DNA of 64,000 bases from Lysobacter enzymogenes (lineage in GTDB: Bacteria; Pseudomonadota; Gammaproteobacteria; Xanthomonadales; Xanthomonadaceae): the NCBI RefSeq assembly GCF_017355525.1, contig NZ_CP067395.1, positions 2,604,001 through 2,668,000 of the forward strand, read 5' to 3'. How positions within the stretch are numbered: position 1 is the first letter of the stretch; every line of letters begins with the position of its first letter. Shown here piece by piece: positions 43,566 through 52,693 of the stretch. The notes beneath the pieces were generated by a model, which saw only the letters and a list, made by a program, of their open reading frames with translations, did no database searches and was not told where the DNA came from. Both the position numbers and the translations under genes were made by a program.

Positions 43566-43889
43566 TCAGCTGCCGCTGGCCGCCGGCTTGGCGGCCGGCG
43601 CCGGAGCCGCCGCGGCCGGCGCCGGATCGGCCTTCTTTTCCGCCGGCTTGCTCGCCGCGGCGCCGCCGCTGCTGCCTTCGCCGGCCAGATTGCGCTTCTT
43701 GTCGCCGTCCTTCTTGAAGTCGGTTTCGTACCAGCCGCCGCCGGCCAGACGGAACTGCGGCGCGGTCAGCTGGCGCCCGACCTGGTCGGCGCCGCACTCG
43801 GGGCAGGCCGAGGGATCGGGGTCGGAAAGCTTCTGCAGGCGGTCGAAGCTGTGGCCGCAGGCATTGCACTGAAAGGCGTAGATGGGCAT
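43566..43889 (-). CDS. FmdB-family zinc ribbon protein
   Basis: 107 aa. The first 45 residues are the FmdB regulatory zinc ribbon: MPIYAFQCNACGHSFDRLQK, then SACPECGADQ, giving two CxxC pairs. The rest is Lys- and then Ala/Pro-rich and probably disordered (PAPAAAAPAPAAKPAASG). FmdB-like proteins are thought to bind metal and sometimes nucleic acid; function here unknown. In many Proteobacteria this gene lies directly upstream of aspS, as it does here. Confidence 0.88.
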   Translation of the reverse strand: MPIYAFQCNACGHSFDRLQKLSDPDPSACPECGADQVGRQLTAPQFRLAGGGWYETDFKKDGDKKRNLAGEGSSGGAAASKPAEKKADPAPAAAAPAPAAKPAASGS

Positions 43890-44021
43890 GGCGGGGAACG
43901 TGGGGAAGCCGACTCAGGCTGGCTAGTTTGGGGCTCGACGCCGCCGATGCAAGCGCGCGGCCGCGGCGAGCGGCCGGTTTCGGCCCGGATCCGCGCCCGC
44001 TCCGCCCGTCCGGCGGCGGTT

Positions 44022-45317
44022 TCAGCCGCCCGGCGGGTTCGGATCCGGCCGCCCCGCAGCGACCGCGGCCGCGGGCACCGCGGTCGGCTCCGGTTCGGGC
44101 CGGCCGACCCCGGCCGCGGCCTCGCGGCGGCGGCGGTCGCCGGCGTCGTCGGGATGGCTGGGGCCGCCTTCGCCGACATGCCCCTCGGCCGGATCGACGT
44201 CGAACGGCGCGCGGAACACCAGCGACGGCAGGATCGTGGTCAGCGCGGCGTACAGCAGCAGCGCGCCGAACCACGCGTCCGGCAAGGCGAAGCGCTCGCG
44301 CAGGATGCCGGCCAGGACCAGGGTGAAGATCAGCGTCGGCGCCAGCGCCACCGACACCCGCAGGCTGGCGCCGTGCTTCTCGCCGAACAGCGCGCGCCGT
44401 TGCAGCCAGACCACGCCGATCCGCAGCGGCAGCACCACCGCGGTCAGCAACAGGCCCAGCCCCAGCGCCTCGAAGCTCAGCGCGCCGCCGGGCACCTTGG
44501 TGCCGGCGTTGAAGAAATAGAACGGAACGAAGAACGAGGCGAACAAGCGCACCGCATGCAGGTTCTCGTGCGAGGCCAGCAGCGGCATGCGTTCGCGCAG
44601 CAGCCGCGCGATCAGGCCGGCGACGAAGGCGCCGACCAGGTAATAGACGCCGAGCTTGGCGGTGGCGAACGCGGCGATCATGCCGACCATCACCAGCAGC
44701 GAGAACTCCGAGCCCGGCGCATGCGGCGCGACCCAACGGCCGAGCGCGACGAACAGCAGCGGCAGGCCGACCAGCATCGCGATCAGCGCGCCGGACGACA
44801 GCGCCATGCGCACCGGATCGCTGGCCTGCAACACCACGAACAACGCCGCCAGCGCCAGCAATTCGCCGGCGATGGCCTTGCTGGTGACCCAGAACCGCTC
44901 CTCCTCGTCCAACCCGAGCCGCGCCAGGCTGTCGAGGATGAAACCGGTCGACGGCGTCAGCAGCGCCAGCGCGAGCAGGCCCGCGGCCTGCCAGCCGAGC
45001 CCGCCGTAGCGCCAGGCCAGCCAGCCCACCCCGACCAGGGTCGCGGTGCGGATGAGCAGATGCGCGACCAGCGGCCACAGCCCCTTGCGCAAGGCGCTTA
45101 GCTCGACCTCCAGGCCGGCGAACAGGAACAGCGAGGAGATGCCGAGCGTGGCCAGCATGCCGACCACGGTGTCGTGGGATTTGTCGCCCCAGGCCAGCAT
45201 CGCGACGATGCCGAACAACAGGCAGGTCAGCGGCGCCGGGATCTTGTAGCGCTGCAACGCGCGCGGGACGACCAGCAGGCCGAAAATCAGCAGCAGATAG
45301 ATCAGTTCGCGGCTCAT
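44022..45317 (-). CDS. Cation:proton antiporter (CPA2/KefB-like, no TrkA-N domain)
   Basis: 431 aa. About twelve membrane helices with the 'LLIFGLLVVPRALQRYKIPAPLTCLLFGIVA' type start, 'LFLFAGLEVELSALRKG' and 'FLVKLGVYYLVGAFVAGLIARLL'-like segments typical of the Na+/H+ exchanger fold. The last 45 residues are a hydrophilic tail rich in Pro, Glu and Asp. There is no NAD-binding domain. Ion specificity is unknown. It lies 132 bp upstream of the FmdB gene on the same strand. Confidence 0.88.
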   Translation of the reverse strand: MSRELIYLLLIFGLLVVPRALQRYKIPAPLTCLLFGIVAMLAWGDKSHDTVVGMLATLGISSLFLFAGLEVELSALRKGLWPLVAHLLIRTATLVGVGWLAWRYGGLGWQAAGLLALALLTPSTGFILDSLARLGLDEEERFWVTSKAIAGELLALAALFVVLQASDPVRMALSSGALIAMLVGLPLLFVALGRWVAPHAPGSEFSLLVMVGMIAAFATAKLGVYYLVGAFVAGLIARLLRERMPLLASHENLHAVRLFASFFVPFYFFNAGTKVPGGALSFEALGLGLLLTAVVLPLRIGVVWLQRRALFGEKHGASLRVSVALAPTLIFTLVLAGILRERFALPDAWFGALLLYAALTTILPSLVFRAPFDVDPAEGHVGEGGPSHPDDAGDRRRREAAAGVGRPEPEPTAVPAAAVAAGRPDPNPPGG

Positions 45318-45650
45318 GCGGCCCCCTGTTGCGAAATCAGGGCGGGACGATAGGGGAGAGGATGTCTAGGCGGCGACAATGGCCCGGGGGCAATGCATGC
45401 CATGCACGCTCCAAAGTCTATTCCCCATCATTCCAGCGAAAACCGGAATCCGTTTTGACTTTGCCGTTGCCGTTGGCTCCTTGCTCCCCCCGCCGCCCCG
45501 AACTCGCCACAGGCAATGAGAGACCCGAAGGGCGCGCGCATGGATGCGCGCGTGCGGGACCGGGCCAGGATGGCCCTTGTCCCGCATCCCTGCGCAGGCA
45601 TCGAACCTTAGTGGCTCTTGATTCGAAAACAAGGAAAGCGCCTTTCTTTG

Positions 45651-45682
45651 GTTACTTTCTTTGGCAAGACAAAGAAAGTGAC
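45651..45682. repeat. Inverted repeat GTTACTTTCTTTG / CAAAGAAAGTGAC
   Basis: A 13-bp stem with one G-U type pair and the loop GCAAGA, inside a low-GC island. Similar CTTTCTTTGG..CAAAGAAAG elements are scattered in Xanthomonadaceae intergenic DNA. Confidence 0.65.
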
Positions 45683-45771
45683 CCGGCCGCTTGCGGACGG
45701 AAGCTTTGGATTGTGGCTTGTCGTCGCGCGCAACCAACAGGCTCAGACGACGTTCGTCGTAGTTGCGTTGG

Positions 45772-45800
45772 CGCGGTCGCGGCTCGCGCCGCTCCTACAG
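45772..45800. repeat. REP element (GTAGGAGCGGC family)
   Basis: Minus-strand reading CTGTAGGAGCGGCGCGAGCC then GCGACCGCG. Same family as 40625, 52246 and the 55239-55542 cluster. Confidence 0.75.
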
Positions 45801-45879
45801 GGGGCGTTTCGCTGTGAATTTCAGAATGACGGACCTGGGGATACGCCAAGACAACGCACCCCGCCACCAGACACCGAAC

Positions 45880-47754
45880 TCACGCCCCGTCGTACAACCC
45901 CATCCAGGCCGCCTCGGCCTTCTCCAACTCCGCCGCCACCTGCTCGCGCTGCCGCGCCAACTCCGCAGCATTGTCGCCGCCGCCGGCGTACTTGGTCGGA
46001 TCGGCCAGATCCATGTCCAGCGTATGCAGCTTGGATTCCAGCTCGGCCACGCGCTTCTCGGCCTCGGCCAGCTTGACCGGGTTGATCTTCTTGCCGGACT
46101 TGCCGGCCGCAGGCGCGGCCTTGCCCGCAGCGCTGGCAGCGGCGGCGGCTTTGGTCGCGGCCGCGCCCTTGCCGTCGTTGCTGTTGTCGCGCGTACGCAG
46201 CCACACCGCGTACGCGTCGAGGTCGCCGTCGAACGGTTGCGCCACGCCATCGGCGACGCGCCAGAAGGTTTCGCAGACCAGGCCGATCAAGTGGCGATCG
46301 TGCGACACCAGCACGATCGCGCCGGGGAAATCCGACAACGCTTCGGCCAGCGCTTCGCGCACGTCCAGGTCGAGGTGGTTGGTCGGTTCGTCGAGCAGCA
46401 GCACGTTCGGCTTGCGCCACGCGATCAGCGCCAGCGCCAGGCGCGCGCGCTCGCCACCGGAGAAACCGTCGACCGATTCGAACGCGCGGTCGCCGGGGAA
46501 ATTCCACTTGCCTAGGAAATCGCGCAATTGCTGGGTCGCGACGCCCGGAGCGATTTCGGCCAGATGGTCGATCGGGCTCACCCCGGCGTGCAGCGATTCG
46601 ACCGTGTGCTGGGCGAAGTAACCGATGCGCAGGTCCGGATGGCCGCCGCGCTCGCCGGTCAGCAGGTCCAGTTCGCCGACCAGCGATTTCACCAGGGTCG
46701 ATTTACCCGCGCCGTTCGGCCCCAGCAGCGCGATGCGGTCGCCGGCCTCGAGAATGAAGCTGACGTTGTCGAGCACGACATGATCGCCGTAACCGCAATC
46801 GGCGTGGATCAGGCGCAGCAAGGCGTGCGGCAGCTTGGCCGGCGCGGGGAATTCGATGCGCATCGCGCGCTCGACCCGCACCGCCTCGGTGCCGACCATC
46901 TTGGCCAGGCGTTTGACCCGCGACTGCGCCTGCTTGGCCTTGGCCGCGCTGGCGCTGAAGCGGTCGATGAAGCTCTGCAGATGGGCGCGTTCGGCCATCT
47001 GTTTTTCGTGGGTGATCTGCTGCAGGCGCAGGTGTTCGGCGCGCTGGCGCTCGAAGGCGGTGTAGTCGCCGGTGTAGAGCTTGGCCTTGCCGTCGTGCAG
47101 ATGCAGGGTGTGGGTGGTGACTTCGTCGAGGAACTCGCGATCGTGCGAGATCAGCAGCAAGGTGCCCGGATACTTCAGCAGCCACTGCTCCAGCCACAGC
47201 ACCGCGTCGAGGTCGAGGTGGTTGGTCGGTTCGTCGAGCAGCAACAGGTCCGACGGCGTCATCAGCGCGCGCGCCAGGTTCAGGCGCACGCGCCAGCCGC
47301 CGGAGAATTCCTTGACCGCGCGCTCGTGGGTGTCGGCGCTGAAGCCCAGGCCGTGCAGCAGCTTGCCGGCGCGCGCGGTGGCGTCGTAGCCGCCGAGTTC
47401 CTCGAGCTGATGGTGGGCGTCGGCGACCGCTTCCCAGTCCTCGCGCTCGACCGCTTCGCGCTCGGCGACGATGACCTTGTAGACGTTGGCGTCGCCGGAC
47501 AGCACGAAATCCAGCGCAGGATCGTCCAGCGCCGGAGTCTCCTGGGCCACGCTGGCGATGCGCACCCGGTTGGGCACCTCGATGTCGCCGCGGTCGGCCT
47601 CGACTTCGCCCTGGATCGCCGCGAACAGCGAGGACTTGCCCGTACCGTTGCGGCCGATCACGCCCACGCGCCAGCCGGCGTGCAGGGTCAGGTCTACGTT
47701 GGACAGCAGCAGGCGTTCGCCGCGCCGCATGGCGAAATCACGGAAAGCAATCAT
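45880..47754 (-). CDS. ABC-F family ATPase (YheS-like)
   Basis: 624 aa with two ABC ATPase domains and no membrane segments. Walker A sequences are 'GRNGTGKSS' and 'GPNGAGKST', the signature motifs 'FSGGWRVRLNLARAL' and 'FSGGERARLALALI', and Walker B 'LLLDEPTNHLDLD' appears twice. A charged inter-domain linker (about 230-290) and a C-terminal coiled coil (about 540-615, 'KLAEAEKRVAELESKLHTLD') fit ABC-F translation factors of the YheS type. Such proteins act at the ribosomal E site rather than in transport. It is a single-gene unit, divergent from the TonB receptor. Confidence 0.93.
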   Translation of the reverse strand: MIAFRDFAMRRGERLLLSNVDLTLHAGWRVGVIGRNGTGKSSLFAAIQGEVEADRGDIEVPNRVRIASVAQETPALDDPALDFVLSGDANVYKVIVAEREAVEREDWEAVADAHHQLEELGGYDATARAGKLLHGLGFSADTHERAVKEFSGGWRVRLNLARALMTPSDLLLLDEPTNHLDLDAVLWLEQWLLKYPGTLLLISHDREFLDEVTTHTLHLHDGKAKLYTGDYTAFERQRAEHLRLQQITHEKQMAERAHLQSFIDRFSASAAKAKQAQSRVKRLAKMVGTEAVRVERAMRIEFPAPAKLPHALLRLIHADCGYGDHVVLDNVSFILEAGDRIALLGPNGAGKSTLVKSLVGELDLLTGERGGHPDLRIGYFAQHTVESLHAGVSPIDHLAEIAPGVATQQLRDFLGKWNFPGDRAFESVDGFSGGERARLALALIAWRKPNVLLLDEPTNHLDLDVREALAEALSDFPGAIVLVSHDRHLIGLVCETFWRVADGVAQPFDGDLDAYAVWLRTRDNSNDGKGAAATKAAAAASAAGKAAPAAGKSGKKINPVKLAEAEKRVAELESKLHTLDMDLADPTKYAGGGDNAAELARQREQVAAELEKAEAAWMGLYDGA

Positions 47755-47959
47755 GCCGATATGGTCGCATGACTGATCGGTATTTGCTCATGAGGATCGG
47801 TTCGGCCGCGCGGCGGGCCGCCGTCGAATAATCGGGACACCGGCCTCAGACCGCCCCCACGCGTCAACGAGATCGCCTTTCGCGGCAAACCGCCCCAGCG
47901 GGCCGGCCGCGCGGGTTCGCTCGGCCCGACGTTCCCCGTTCGCACCGCCCGGAGTCTTC

Positions 47960-50371
47960 ATGCACCGCCGTCTGTCCCTGCTCAGCCGCGCCGTATCGCT
48001 CGCCCTCGTCGCCAGCGTCGCCCCGGCCGCCGCCCTCGCCGCCGACGCCCCGGCCGAGGCCGAACGCGCCAATCCGACCGACCTCGACACCCTGATCGTC
48101 ACCGGCACGCGCGTGTCCGACCGCACCGTGGCCGAGTCCACCGCGCCGATCGACATCATCACCCCGCAGACCCTGGAGGCGACCGGCACGGTCGAACTGG
48201 CGACCGCGCTGGCGCGCGCCCTGCCCTCGCTGAACTTCCCGCGCCCGGCGATCACCGACGCCACCGATGCGGTGCGTCCGGCGCAGTTGCGCGGCCTCGC
48301 CCCCGATCAGGTGCTGGTGCTGGTCAACGGCAAGCGCCGCCACACCACCGCGCTGATCAACCTCAACGACAGCATCGGCCGCGGTTCTTCGCCGGTCGAC
48401 CTCAACGCGATCCCGATCGCCGCGATCGAACGCGTGGAAGTGCTGCGCGACGGCGCTTCGGCGCAATACGGTTCCGACGCCATCGCCGGCGTGATCAACA
48501 TCGTGCTCAAGGGCGCGGGCGAAGGCGGCTCGGTCGCGGCGCGCTACGGCCAGTACAGCGCCGGCGACGGCGAGCAGTACCAGCTGTCCGGCGACGTCGG
48601 TTTCAAGCTCGGCGACAACGGCGCCGTGCATCTGGCCGCGCAGGGCGGCCACAGCGACAACACCAACCGCGCCCGCCCCTACCTCGGCCCGGTCACCCCG
48701 ACTAGCAACCCGAAGGGCCGCGTGGTCCATCGCTACGGCGATCCGGAAATCGACCAGGGCGCGTTCGCCTACAACGCGCAGTACCAGGCCGCCGAAGGCG
48801 TGGAGTTCTACTCGTTCGGCACCGCCAGCCGCCGCCGCGCGATTTCCAACGGCTATTACCGCGCGCCCGGCAATCCCAACAACATCCTCTCGGTCTATCC
48901 CGACGGCTTCCTGCCGCAGATCGACAACGTCAGCAAGGACCGCGCCGCCGTGCTGGGCCTGCGCGGAAAAACCGCCGGCGGCTGGAACCTCGACCTGAGC
49001 TACAACTACGGCCAGAACCAGCTCGACTTCGACGTGCGCCACAGCCTCAACCGCACCCTCGGCGCGTCCTCGCCGCGCAGCTTCTACATCGGCAGCCTGG
49101 AAACCACCCAGAACGTGCTCAACGCCGACTTCAACAAGGCCTTCGACGTGGGCTGGCTGAAGTACCCGCTGACGGTGGCGTTCGGCGCGGAATGGCGCGG
49201 CGAAAAATTCAACCAGAGCGCGGGCGAACCGGCGTCCTACATCGCCGGCCCCGAACCCGGCGCGCCGGGCGCGCAGGTGTTCCCCGGCTTCACCCCGTCC
49301 GACGCCAGCCGCCGCGACCGCCACAGCTATTCGTTCTACGCCGACCTCGAAAGCGATGTGACCGACAAGCTCTCGCTCGGCGCGGCGGCGCGCTACGAGA
49401 GCTACAGCGACTTCGGCGAAACCACTTCGGGCAAGCTGTCGGCGCGCTACGCCTTCAACGACAAGGTCGCGCTGCGCGGCACCGTGTCGACCGGCTTCCG
49501 CGCGCCGTCGCTGCAGCAGCAGTTCTACCAGTCGACCCAGACCGTGATCGTGCTCGGCGATCCCAACCCGTTCCAGGTGCGCACCTTCGCCGTCGACGAC
49601 CCGGCCGCGGTCGCGCTCGGCGCCGAACCGCTGAAGGCCGAGGAGTCGACCAATCTCGGCCTGGGCCTGGTGCTGCAACCGGTCGAAGGCCTGTACATCA
49701 CCGTCGACGCGTACCAGGTCGACATCGACGACCGCATCATCCTCTCGGAAAACCTGCGCGGCCCGGCGGTCGCGAGCTTCCTGGAAGCGCGCGGCTACCC
49801 GGGCATCAACGGCGGCCGCTACTTCACCAACGCGGTCGACACCCGCACCCGCGGCCTGGATATCGTCGGCAGCTACAAGTTCCAGCTCGCCGGCGGCGCG
49901 CTCGACCTGACCGCCGGCTACAACCGCAACAAGACCACGCTGGAACGCATCGCGCCGAACCCGCCGGAGCTCACCGCCGGCGGGCTCAACCTGCAACGCA
50001 TCGGCCGGGTCGAGCGGGGCCGCATCACCCAGGGCGCGCCGCAAGACAAGTTCTTCCTCGGCGGCAGTTGGAACCGCGACGGCTGGCGTTTCGACGCGAC
50101 CGCGACCCGTTACGGCGAATTCCACACCTTCAACGACGATCCCAGCGGCGTGCGCGATCAGACCTTCGCGGCGAAGTGGACGTTGGACCTCGCGGCGACC
50201 TACGCGGTCAACGGCTGGGAGTTCACCGTCGGCGGCGACAATGTGCTCAACGAATATCCCGACGAGTCGATCTACGCCAACAGCGAAAGCGGGCAGCTGC
50301 CGTACACCAGCTACGCGCCGTTCGGCTTCAACGGCGCGTTCGCTTACGCCAAGGTCGGCTACAAGTGGTGA
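47960..50371 (+). CDS. TonB-dependent outer-membrane receptor
   Basis: 803 aa. Signal peptide to about residue 28, then 'LDTLIVTGTRV' resembling a TonB box region, a plug domain (about 45-160 with 'VLVLVNGKRRHTTALINLND' and 'IERVEVLRDGASAQYGSDAIAGVINIVLK'), and a long 22-strand barrel ending in an aromatic residue (YKW). The plug signature is that of receptors for siderophores, vitamin B12 or carbohydrates; the substrate is not evident. It is convergent with a serine hydrolase, with a hairpin between them. Confidence 0.92.
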   Translation: MHRRLSLLSRAVSLALVASVAPAAALAADAPAEAERANPTDLDTLIVTGTRVSDRTVAESTAPIDIITPQTLEATGTVELATALARALPSLNFPRPAITDATDAVRPAQLRGLAPDQVLVLVNGKRRHTTALINLNDSIGRGSSPVDLNAIPIAAIERVEVLRDGASAQYGSDAIAGVINIVLKGAGEGGSVAARYGQYSAGDGEQYQLSGDVGFKLGDNGAVHLAAQGGHSDNTNRARPYLGPVTPTSNPKGRVVHRYGDPEIDQGAFAYNAQYQAAEGVEFYSFGTASRRRAISNGYYRAPGNPNNILSVYPDGFLPQIDNVSKDRAAVLGLRGKTAGGWNLDLSYNYGQNQLDFDVRHSLNRTLGASSPRSFYIGSLETTQNVLNADFNKAFDVGWLKYPLTVAFGAEWRGEKFNQSAGEPASYIAGPEPGAPGAQVFPGFTPSDASRRDRHSYSFYADLESDVTDKLSLGAAARYESYSDFGETTSGKLSARYAFNDKVALRGTVSTGFRAPSLQQQFYQSTQTVIVLGDPNPFQVRTFAVDDPAAVALGAEPLKAEESTNLGLGLVLQPVEGLYITVDAYQVDIDDRIILSENLRGPAVASFLEARGYPGINGGRYFTNAVDTRTRGLDIVGSYKFQLAGGALDLTAGYNRNKTTLERIAPNPPELTAGGLNLQRIGRVERGRITQGAPQDKFFLGGSWNRDGWRFDATATRYGEFHTFNDDPSGVRDQTFAAKWTLDLAATYAVNGWEFTVGGDNVLNEYPDESIYANSESGQLPYTSYAPFGFNGAFAYAKVGYKW

Positions 50372-50378
50372 AAGCGCG

Positions 50379-50403
50379 GGAGGCGGCGGCGCACGCCGCC
50401 TCC
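50379..50403. terminator. Bidirectional terminator candidate
   Basis: GGAGGCGGCG and CGCCGCCTCC form a perfect 10-bp stem with a 5-nt loop between the convergent TonB receptor and serine hydrolase genes. Confidence 0.6.
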
Positions 50404-50464
50404 TGCTGTCGTGGACGGCGCGTTGCGGGACCCGGCTTCGCGCCGCAACGCCCCGGCGTCGGGC

Positions 50465-51559
50465 TTACAACGTGGACAGCAAGGCATCGGCGAACAGGTC
50501 GATGGTCTTCTGGCTCAAGCTGGTGTTGTTGAGCACGACCAGGCTGGTCCGCCCGTCCAGGCGATGGCCCAGCAGCGAACGGTAGCCCTCGGTGTTGCCG
50601 GTTTCCCAGGCGAACGGCATCGACCGGGCGCCGATCTTCACCGTCCGCACCCGCCCGCCGAGCGCGTACTCGTCCGCCGCAGAGCGCACCGCGCTCAACG
50701 CGGCGCGCGATGTATCGCTGAGGAAGCCGTCGGCATAGGCGCCGTGCGCGGCGCGGATCAGGTCTTGCGCGCGACCGCAGTAACCGCCGGACGCGAGGCC
50801 GTACACCCGCTGCGGAAACATCTTGCGCACTAGCGGTTCGGTCGAGGCGTATCCGATCGCCACGCGTTCGCGCGCATCGTCGGTGTAGCGCGGCACGATC
50901 CCGGGCAGCCGCAACGGGGTCAGGGTCAGGCTGTCGACCGCGTCGGCGAACATGCGGCCGGTCACCGTCTCGACGATGCCCTGCACGATCACCCAGTTGG
51001 TGAATTGGTAGTCGAAGCGGGTTCCGGGATCGAACGCCAGGTCGCCGGAGCAGAACGCGGCGATCGCCTCCTGGGTGGTGTACGGCCGCGTCCATACGCC
51101 CGGATCGGCCTTGGGGTCGAAGCGGTTGGGGATGCCGCTCATGTTCGACAACAAGTGCGCAAGCGTGACCCGCGCGCCGGTGTCGGCGCGATACCCGCTG
51201 AGGTAATCGCTGATGCGTCCGGCCAGATCGAGCTGGCCGCGGTCGACCAGCCGCAAGACGCTCAGCGTGGTCAGCCATTTCGAGATCGACGCCAGCGGGT
51301 ACAGCGTGTCGACCGAAGCCGCGCGCCCGGCTTCGATATCGGCCATGCCGAAGGCGCGGGAGAACACGACGCGACCGTCGTGCACCAAGCGGACGACGCC
51401 GTGGAAGCCGTTGTCGCGGACGAAGGATTCGACGATCCGCTGCCGCGCGGCGGACGCGGGCTGCGCGGCGCGCGCGCCGAACGGCAGCGCGGCCTGCGCG
51501 ATTGCGGCGGCGGAGGCGGCGAGAAACGCGCGACGCGTCCAACCCATCTGCATCGTCAT
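50465..51559 (-). CDS. Tat-exported serine hydrolase (beta-lactamase/DD-peptidase-like)
   Basis: 364 aa from the ATG at 51559, which has AGGGGAT six bases upstream; ATGs at 51553 and 51547 are close alternatives. A twin-arginine signal (GWTRRAFLAASAAAIAQAAL) suggests Tat export. The catalytic domain has the SxxK motif in 'PLASISKWLTTL', the YxN-like 'FDYQFTNWV' and a late 'GNTEGYRSLLGH' in place of the KTG box. Such proteins hydrolyse peptides, esters or beta-lactams; the substrate is unknown. Single gene, convergent with the TonB receptor. Confidence 0.85.
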   Translation of the reverse strand: MTMQMGWTRRAFLAASAAAIAQAALPFGARAAQPASAARQRIVESFVRDNGFHGVVRLVHDGRVVFSRAFGMADIEAGRAASVDTLYPLASISKWLTTLSVLRLVDRGQLDLAGRISDYLSGYRADTGARVTLAHLLSNMSGIPNRFDPKADPGVWTRPYTTQEAIAAFCSGDLAFDPGTRFDYQFTNWVIVQGIVETVTGRMFADAVDSLTLTPLRLPGIVPRYTDDARERVAIGYASTEPLVRKMFPQRVYGLASGGYCGRAQDLIRAAHGAYADGFLSDTSRAALSAVRSAADEYALGGRVRTVKIGARSMPFAWETGNTEGYRSLLGHRLDGRTSLVVLNNTSLSQKTIDLFADALLSTL

Positions 51560-51791
51560 CCGAATCCCCTGCGCGGCGGCCTGCGCCACCCTATCCAATC
51601 GCGACAGCGGCGGCAGATGCTTAAAGTCATATCCGCGCGGGCGCAGCGCCGGCGCGGTTCGCGCCGTGCCGCACGGGCGGCGAAGGCCGCGCCGTTCGGC
51701 CCGGTTTTGTGCGAGAGGCCCGAAACCGGCGCGGCCCCGGTGCTACCTTCTGCGGGCCGAACGACTCGGCGCGATCATGGGAAGGACCGTC

Positions 51792-52100
51792 ATGTTCAAG
51801 TCTGTCTTGCTGACCCCCGTAGTGCTCGCCACCGTCACCGCGATCGCCGCGCTGCTGCCGATCTCCAGCGCGTTCGCGGCCTGCAACGATTGTCCCTGGC
51901 TGTTCAACCGCTGCATGAGCCGCGCCGATACGCCGGAAAAGGCGCAGGCCTGCGAAGAAGCGCGGCAGTTGTGCGAGGAGACCTTCTGCACCAATCCGCT
52001 CGCCAAGCGCCTGTCGGCGCCGGCGGTCGTCGAGAATCCGTTGCCGAAGGCGCGCGACGGCGAAAGCCGCCAGCCGCAGGCGCGCAGCAGCGCGCGGTAA
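51792..52100 (+). CDS. Small Cys-rich secreted protein of unknown function
   Basis: 102 aa. GAAGGA lies six bases before the ATG. The signal peptide is MFKSVLLTPVVLATVTAIAALLPISSAFA. The mature part starts 'ACNDCPWLFNRCMSRADTPEKAQACEEARQLCEETFC' with five Cys in a short span (described here, not a continuous quotation of the tail), suggesting disulfides or metal binding. A Pro/Arg-rich tail follows. No family was recognised. A good terminator follows at 52131-52155. Confidence 0.7.
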   Translation: MFKSVLLTPVVLATVTAIAALLPISSAFAACNDCPWLFNRCMSRADTPEKAQACEEARQLCEETFCTNPLAKRLSAPAVVENPLPKARDGESRQPQARSSAR

Positions 52101-52130
52101 CGCCTTCGCCGGCGACGATGGCCGGCTCGA

Positions 52131-52155
52131 AGCCCCGCGTTTGGCGGGGCTTTTT
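52131..52155 (+). terminator. Rho-independent terminator
   Basis: AGCCCCGC, loop GTTTG, GCGGGGCT followed by TTTTT, 30 bp after the stop of the small Cys-rich gene. One of the clearest terminators in the window. Confidence 0.9.
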
Positions 52156-52693
52156 TATGTCTGCGCCGGTGCGAACCTTGCGCGGGCGTGCGTTCGGCGG
52201 GCGATGTTTCGCCTTGGGGACTTGCGTTCGTCGCAGGCGGGTTGGCGCGGTCGCGACTTGCGTCGCTCCTACAGGGGGCTTGGCGGGAAACGCGAACGCT
52301 CGTGCTTTCGGCGCGCGGGAACCACTCGCGGATCGCGCGGTCTCAGAGCCCGGCCAACGTGTGGGCGCGCTGCATCCGCCCGCGCATTCCCGGCCGCCTC
52401 CCGCGCAAATCCCGCCACCGCCGCCGTCGCGACGGCGCGGGGATGAATCCCGGTTCATCCTCGCGCATCACGCCGGAGCGACCGGCACGCAGGCATAAAA
52501 CCCGCTGTTCCCTCTCGGCTGCAGGCCTTGCCGCGCGGGCTCGGGCGGCTGCGCGCCGGCGTCGCCGCCGCGCTCGTCGCGGGGCGAAAAATCCCGCAGA
52601 AACAATCGTTTGCGAGAATGAATCGAACGAGAAAGACTTGCATCTGAATCGTTCAGCACACATTCTTCCAAGGACCAGACCACAGGAGAGCCG
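52156..52693. other. Intergenic region upstream of the KefB-type antiporter
   Basis: About 540 bp. It contains one REP element (52246-52274) and, from 52600, a more AT-rich part that probably holds the antiporter promoter (two GAATCG motifs at about 52620 and 52647). No gene was recognised. Confidence 0.5.
52246..52274. repeat. REP element (GTAGGAGCGGC family, diverged)
   Basis: Minus-strand reading CTGTAGGAGCGACGCAAGTC then GCGACCGCG, with two substitutions that keep the stem paired (GCGAC/GTCGC). Confidence 0.7.

Larger units (their letters stand above)
45318..45879. other. Intergenic mosaic of three repeat families
   Basis: About 560 bp without a convincing gene. From left to right it holds a degenerate CATTCC-GCGAA-GGAATCC element (about 45428-45455), a 13-bp inverted repeat with a 6-nt loop at 45651-45682 and a REP element at 45772-45800. 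Short open frames here are produced by these repeats. Confidence 0.6.

Noticed and set aside
45366..45737. 123-codon ORF on the minus strand
   Set aside because: Its peptide is the translation of dispersed intergenic repeats (KESNQRKA and RIPVFAGM type text), which commonly produces false genes in Xanthomonadaceae.
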